Source: Planctomycetota bacterium (GTDB taxonomy: Bacteria; Planctomycetota; B15-G4; SIAN01). From it: a DNA stretch of 64,000 bases. The stretch is taken from NCBI GenBank assembly GCA_009691715.1, contig SIAN01000009.1, positions 1 through 64,000 of the forward strand, in the 5' to 3' direction. Positions 60,592 through 64,000 of the stretch are shown here, piece by piece (within the stretch, counting starts at the first letter, position 1; each line of letters starts with the position of its first letter). The position numbers and the translations under genes were made by a program. The notes below the pieces were generated by a model. The model had not been told where the DNA came from, ran no database searches, and was given only the letters and a program-made list of their open reading frames with translations.

Positions 60592-61781
60592 TGCCCGTGC
60601 GCCCCCCGCCGAGCCCGCGCCGTCTCGATTGCCGTGATCACCCGCTGCGCGTTCGCATCCCACGTCAGCCCCAACCTCACGATCGTCTGGCGCCCCTGCG
60701 TTCCGAGCCGCTGGCGCAGCTGCGGATCGGCGACCAGCAGGTCGATCTTCGCCGCGAACGAGGCGTCATCCGCGGGATCGAACAGCAGGCCGTTCACGCC
60801 GTCGTCGATCAGCTCGCGCAGATTCGGCCGGTCGGGGAGCAGCGCGGCGCGCGCTGCCGCGAAGTAATCGAGCAGCTTGAGCGGCGAGGCGTACGCGGTC
60901 ACTTCGGGCAGCAGCGCAACGTCGAACGCCGCCACATGGTCGAGCACCTGCTCGCGCCGCAGCGTGCCGAGGAACTGCACCTGCGCCGGGATGCCAGCTG
61001 CCGCCGCGAGACCCTCGAGTCGCGCGCGGTCGGGCCCTTCGCCCACCACAGCGAGCAACGCGCCCGGATTGCGCACGAGCCACGGGAAGACGCGCTCGAG
61101 CCGGTTCCAGTCGCGGACGAAACCGACGAAACCGAGCACCACACGGTCGTCCCAATGGCGCTGCGCGCGCATCTTCTCCCGCTCGAGCGTCCGTGACAAC
61201 GCCTCGGGTTCAAGGCCGTTGTGATGCACTTCGATCAAGGTATCCGCGACACCCTGCGCCGCCATCATCGCGGCCATCGCGCGCGTCACGACGATCACGC
61301 GATCGGCGCGATTGAGCACCGCGGTCTCGAGCTTCCGCGCGAACGCCGCGAATCGCAGCCCGCCGTGGGCCGAGCGCTCCTGCGCCAGCGGCGCGTTCAC
61401 CTCGATCAGCAGCGGCAGGTCATGCGCACGCGCGACCGCAGCGGCGCACGTCGTGTAGAGCGCATGCCGCGAGTAGATCGCGTCGGGGCGGAAGCGCCGG
61501 ACCGCTCGCTGCAGCTGCCAACGCTCGGGGACGTTGTAGGCGAGTTCCGCGAGTTCGCGGAGCGCGCTCGCCTTCGGCGGCCCGCCATCTCCCGGCTGCG
61601 CAGCGCCAGATGTCGCAACACCCAACTTCGCACCGCCGGCTGCCTCCGCCTGTTCTCGACGCGGCCGTGGCTCGACGATCTCGAGCTCGTGCCCGGCACG
61701 CCTCAACGCTCCCACCAGCCCCTCGATGTGGACGCGCTGTCCGTCGCGCGATCGCGTGCGGTGGTGGTAGAGGATCCTCAT
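60588..61781 (-). CDS. Glycosyltransferase family 4 (first)
   Basis: 397 residues, GT-B fold. N-terminal MRILYHHRTRSRDGQRVHIE and YSRHALYTTCAAAVARAHDL, then VVLGFVGFVRDWNRLERVFP, VVGEGPDRARLEGLAAAAG and LPEVTAYASPLKLLDYFAAA (the EX7E-like donor site) are standard. It adds a sugar to a lipid-linked chain in the cytoplasm. It corresponds by position to the sugar transferases of XrtA loci. ATG 61781 overlaps the next upstream stop (ATGA). Confidence 0.9.
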   Translation of the reverse strand: MRILYHHRTRSRDGQRVHIEGLVGALRRAGHELEIVEPRPRREQAEAAGGAKLGVATSGAAQPGDGGPPKASALRELAELAYNVPERWQLQRAVRRFRPDAIYSRHALYTTCAAAVARAHDLPLLIEVNAPLAQERSAHGGLRFAAFARKLETAVLNRADRVIVVTRAMAAMMAAQGVADTLIEVHHNGLEPEALSRTLEREKMRAQRHWDDRVVLGFVGFVRDWNRLERVFPWLVRNPGALLAVVGEGPDRARLEGLAAAAGIPAQVQFLGTLRREQVLDHVAAFDVALLPEVTAYASPLKLLDYFAAARAALLPDRPNLRELIDDGVNGLLFDPADDASFAAKIDLLVADPQLRQRLGTQGRQTIVRLGLTWDANAQRVITAIETARARRGAHGQ

Positions 61782-63001
61782 CGTGACGCACCGACGGCGT
61801 GGCGCGCGACCACCTGCTCGAACAACGACTGCATGCCGCGCACGGTCTCTTGCCAGGAGTGGCCTTCGGCATAGCGGCGCAGGTGCGCGCGATCGGGCGG
61901 CGAAGTGATCAACTCACCGAGCGTGGCAGCGACCGCGTCCGGCGCGGGCGCCTCGCCCTCCGGCGCGTCGACCAGCCGGCCGACCCGTTCGTCGCGGATC
62001 ACTTCGGGCGTGCCGAAGACCTTGGTCGCGACCACCGGCGTGCCGCACGCCAGCGCTTCGAGCAGCACGTTCGGCCAGCCCTCACGCGAGGAGAGCAGCG
62101 CCAGCGCATCGGCGGCCGAGTAGGCGACGTGCAGCTCGTCGTGCGCGATCCGGCCGCAGAACTCGACCCGATCGGCGATGCCGAGCGAACGCGCCTGCGC
62201 CTCGAGCCGCGTCCGCCACTCGCCATCGCCAACCAGCTTCAGCAACGTCCCGGCCGGCAATCGCGGAAGCGCGGCGAGCAGATGGTGGTGCCCCTTGCGC
62301 TCGATCAGATGTCCGACCGACAGCACGATCGGACGGTCGCTCGGCCAACGCAGGCGTGCGCGCGCCACGCTCCGCTCGAGCGGCCGGAACTTCGCGAGAT
62401 CGACGCCGTTGCGCAACGTGACGCAGGGGAAACCGGCCGGCGCCAGCGCCACCACCTCGTGGCGCAACGCGTCCGCGACCGCAATCGCGGCATCGGCGCG
62501 GCGCAGCAGGAATCGCAGCCACTGGCGCGGGATCGCGTGGCGCGGGATCAGGTTCACGTCGGTGCCGCGCGCGGTCACGACCAGCGGCAGTCCCAGCGAG
62601 CGCGCAACGAAGGACGCCGCGACGCCGTCGGGATAAAGGTAGTGGGCGTCGACCAGATCGAAGCGCTCACCCGCGGCGACCAAACGACGCGCGGCCGCCA
62701 CGCCGGCTCGCCCGAGCGTCCATGGCGCGACGCTCATGCTCACCTTTGGCAGCAGCAGATAGCGCGGATGGAGGACGCGAATGCCGGCGCGCGATTCCTC
62801 GAAAGGCACTGCCGCGTATTCGGCGAACCGGCCCCGCGCCAGCGCGCGCGGCACGTAGGGCACCGGCGCAATCACGACGGCGCTGCCGCCCGTCGCCTCG
62901 ATCCAATGCCGCAACCGTTCGAGCACGAAGATGCCGTGGTGCGGCGCCCCTGGGTGCGGGAAGAGCGTGGTGAAAACGAGGAGGCGCATCGTCTCGTTCA
63001 C
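61778..63001 (-). CDS. Glycosyltransferase family 4 (second)
   Basis: 407 residues, GT-B fold. LLVFTTLFPHPGAPHHGIFV, DLVDAHYLYPDGVAASFVAR and VVTARGTDVNLIPRHAIPRQ mark the N-domain; VLSVGHLIERKGHHHLLAAL, LKLVGDGEWRTRLEAQARSL and LALLSSREGWPNVLLEALAC the C-domain with the EX7E motif. It is more canonical than its neighbour. GTG 63001 overlaps the amidotransferase stop (GTGA); ATG 62989 is the alternative start. Confidence 0.92.
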   Translation of the reverse strand: MNETMRLLVFTTLFPHPGAPHHGIFVLERLRHWIEATGGSAVVIAPVPYVPRALARGRFAEYAAVPFEESRAGIRVLHPRYLLLPKVSMSVAPWTLGRAGVAAARRLVAAGERFDLVDAHYLYPDGVAASFVARSLGLPLVVTARGTDVNLIPRHAIPRQWLRFLLRRADAAIAVADALRHEVVALAPAGFPCVTLRNGVDLAKFRPLERSVARARLRWPSDRPIVLSVGHLIERKGHHHLLAALPRLPAGTLLKLVGDGEWRTRLEAQARSLGIADRVEFCGRIAHDELHVAYSAADALALLSSREGWPNVLLEALACGTPVVATKVFGTPEVIRDERVGRLVDAPEGEAPAPDAVAATLGELITSPPDRAHLRRYAEGHSWQETVRGMQSLFEQVVARHAVGASR

Positions 63002-64000
63002 GCCTGCGCCGGATCGAGCCAGCGGCGCTCGAACGCGGAGAGCACGCGCAGCGCATAGAGCGGCTCGGAGAGGTCGCGCAGGCCCGAGCGATGGCGCGCA
63101 AGCGCCTGCGCCACCGCCACCGGATCAGCGCTGCGTGGCGACTGAAACGGCGCGCCCTTGGCGAGCTCGCGCTTGACCCACTCCTTGAGCGGCGGCGCGA
63201 AGCCCTGCTTGCCGCGTGCAATCGTGTGCGCCGGCAGATGGGCCGCGGCAGCGCGCTTGAACAGCCACTTACCGACTCCTTCGCGGAGCTTCATGTCGGA
63301 CGGCAGCGCCGCCGCGAACTCGACGAGGCGCCAGTCGAGCAGCGGCTCGCGCGCCTCGAGACTCACCGCCATGGTCGCGCGGTCGGTCTTGGCCAGCACG
63401 TACTCGGGCAGCCAGGTGTGGAAGTCGGCGTAGAGCGCGCGACCCAGTGAATCGGCGGCCGGCGCGGCGTCGTACCAGCGACGGTGCTCCGCGCTCGGGT
63501 CATGGTCGGCGACCGCGGAACGCAGATCGGGGTGCAGCAGCGCGCGAGCTTCGGCGACATCCATCTGGCTCACCGAGCGGAAGTAGGCCGCGGCCGGTTC
63601 GCGCCCGAGGTTCTGCAGCGTCGTCTTCGCGCGCAGCCGTCGCGGCAGCCAATCGCCCTTCGGCCACACCGCGCCGCCGAGCTTGAACAGCGCCTGGAAC
63701 AGCGGTCCCGGCAGGAGCGAGCGCACGCGATGCTCGGCCTGATCGAAGCGGTAGCGGCGGTAGCCGGCGAAGCACTCGTCGCCGCCATCCCCCGCCAGCG
63801 CCACGGTCACGCTCTTGCGCGCCTCACGCGCCAGCAGCCAGGTCGGGATCGCGGAGGGATCGGAGAACGGCTCGTCGAAGAACTCCGCGAGCGGGTCGAC
63901 CAGGTCGATCGCCGCGGCATCGAGCTCGTGCACCGTGTGACGGATCTTGAGGGCCTGCGCGACGATGCGGGCGTGCTCGACCTCGCTCTGGTCCCAGCCC
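62998..64000 (-). CDS. Asparagine-synthetase-like amidotransferase (partial, right edge)
   Basis: The C-terminal 333 residues or so are present; the gene continues beyond the window. The synthetase-domain motif VALAGDGGDECFAGYRRYRF binds ATP, and LVDPLAEFFDEPFSDPSAIP, YVLAKTDRATMAVSLEAREP and HTIARGKQGFAPPLKEWVKR are typical of AsnB-type enzymes of exosortase loci (XrtA system amidotransferase). It would transfer ammonia from glutamine to a carboxylate on sugar or protein. The N-terminal glutaminase half is off the end. Confidence 0.9.
   Translation of the reverse strand, partial: GWDQSEVEHARIVAQALKIRHTVHELDAAAIDLVDPLAEFFDEPFSDPSAIPTWLLAREARKSVTVALAGDGGDECFAGYRRYRFDQAEHRVRSLLPGPLFQALFKLGGAVWPKGDWLPRRLRAKTTLQNLGREPAAAYFRSVSQMDVAEARALLHPDLRSAVADHDPSAEHRRWYDAAPAADSLGRALYADFHTWLPEYVLAKTDRATMAVSLEAREPLLDWRLVEFAAALPSDMKLREGVGKWLFKRAAAAHLPAHTIARGKQGFAPPLKEWVKRELAKGAPFQSPRSADPVAVAQALARHRSGLRDLSEPLYALRVLSAFERRWLDPAQA

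Overview
The window is one 64 kb stretch of uniformly GC-rich bacterial chromosome (I judge roughly two thirds G+C by eye), densely packed with genes. I see no rRNA, tRNA, CRISPR array, insertion sequence or prophage gene. The gene families fit Planctomycetota best: DUF1573 proteins, a CotH-type kinase, gliding-type GldA/GldFG/DUF4340 genes, a membrane-anchored sulfatase-like enzyme, multihaem lipoproteins, a putative zinc-binding metallopeptidase of the Mx type, and an exosortase (XrtA-like) envelope locus. The phylum is an inference from gene content, not from a marker tree. Many genes overlap by four bases (ATGA, GTGA or TTGA), which implies translational coupling, and GTG and TTG starts are common.

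Layout. (1) 1-9044, minus strand: galE, a metallo-beta-lactamase-fold hydrolase, an M28 peptidase, a PBP4-type carboxypeptidase, an inositol-monophosphatase-family enzyme, then a polyphosphate-polymerase-like VTC protein, DUF4956 membrane protein and CotH kinase-like protein, then the start of another gene at the left edge. (2) 9158-19941, mixed strands: purC, a two-pass membrane subtilase, mtnA with a small partner gene, a five-TM sulfatase-like enzyme, a frameshifted cytochrome c'-like gene, a zinc peptidase, a large protein of unknown function, an alpha/beta hydrolase and a small secreted protein. (3) 19983-26206, plus strand: three radical-SAM enzymes with a family 9 glycosyltransferase and a TMTC-like GT-C/TPR membrane protein, tightly overlapped. 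(4) 26362-29615: DUF1573 protein and a four-haem lipoprotein. (5) 29683-36671, minus strand: iron-type solute-binding lipoprotein, DUF4340, fused GldF-GldG, GldA, degenerate GGDEF. (6) 37255-51138: a GspF-like membrane protein, then on the minus strand HEAT/TPR protein, tyrS, lipoprotein, rpsA, plsC, cmk, LpxH-like phosphatase, NtrC-type regulator, FemAB-like protein and two family 2 glycosyltransferases. (7) 51540-64000: a pseudo-histidine-kinase, a 1446-residue TPR protein, then on the minus strand FAD oxidoreductase, polysaccharide deacetylase, EpsI, exosortase, two family 4 glycosyltransferases and an asparagine-synthetase-like amidotransferase running off the right edge.

How it works together. 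Regions 6 and 7 hold most parts of an exosortase-A type exopolysaccharide and protein-sorting system: sugar transferases, deacetylase, amidotransferase, EpsI, exosortase, FemAB-like protein, sigma-54 regulator and a TPR protein. No PEP-CTERM substrate is visible. Region 3 looks like a self-contained modification pathway and is the best candidate here for an undescribed system. The two longest stretches without a confident gene are 36672-37254, which holds an intrinsic terminator facing the minus strand and 15-bp repeats, and 51139-51539, which holds a 43-codon ORF with a strong ribosome binding site.
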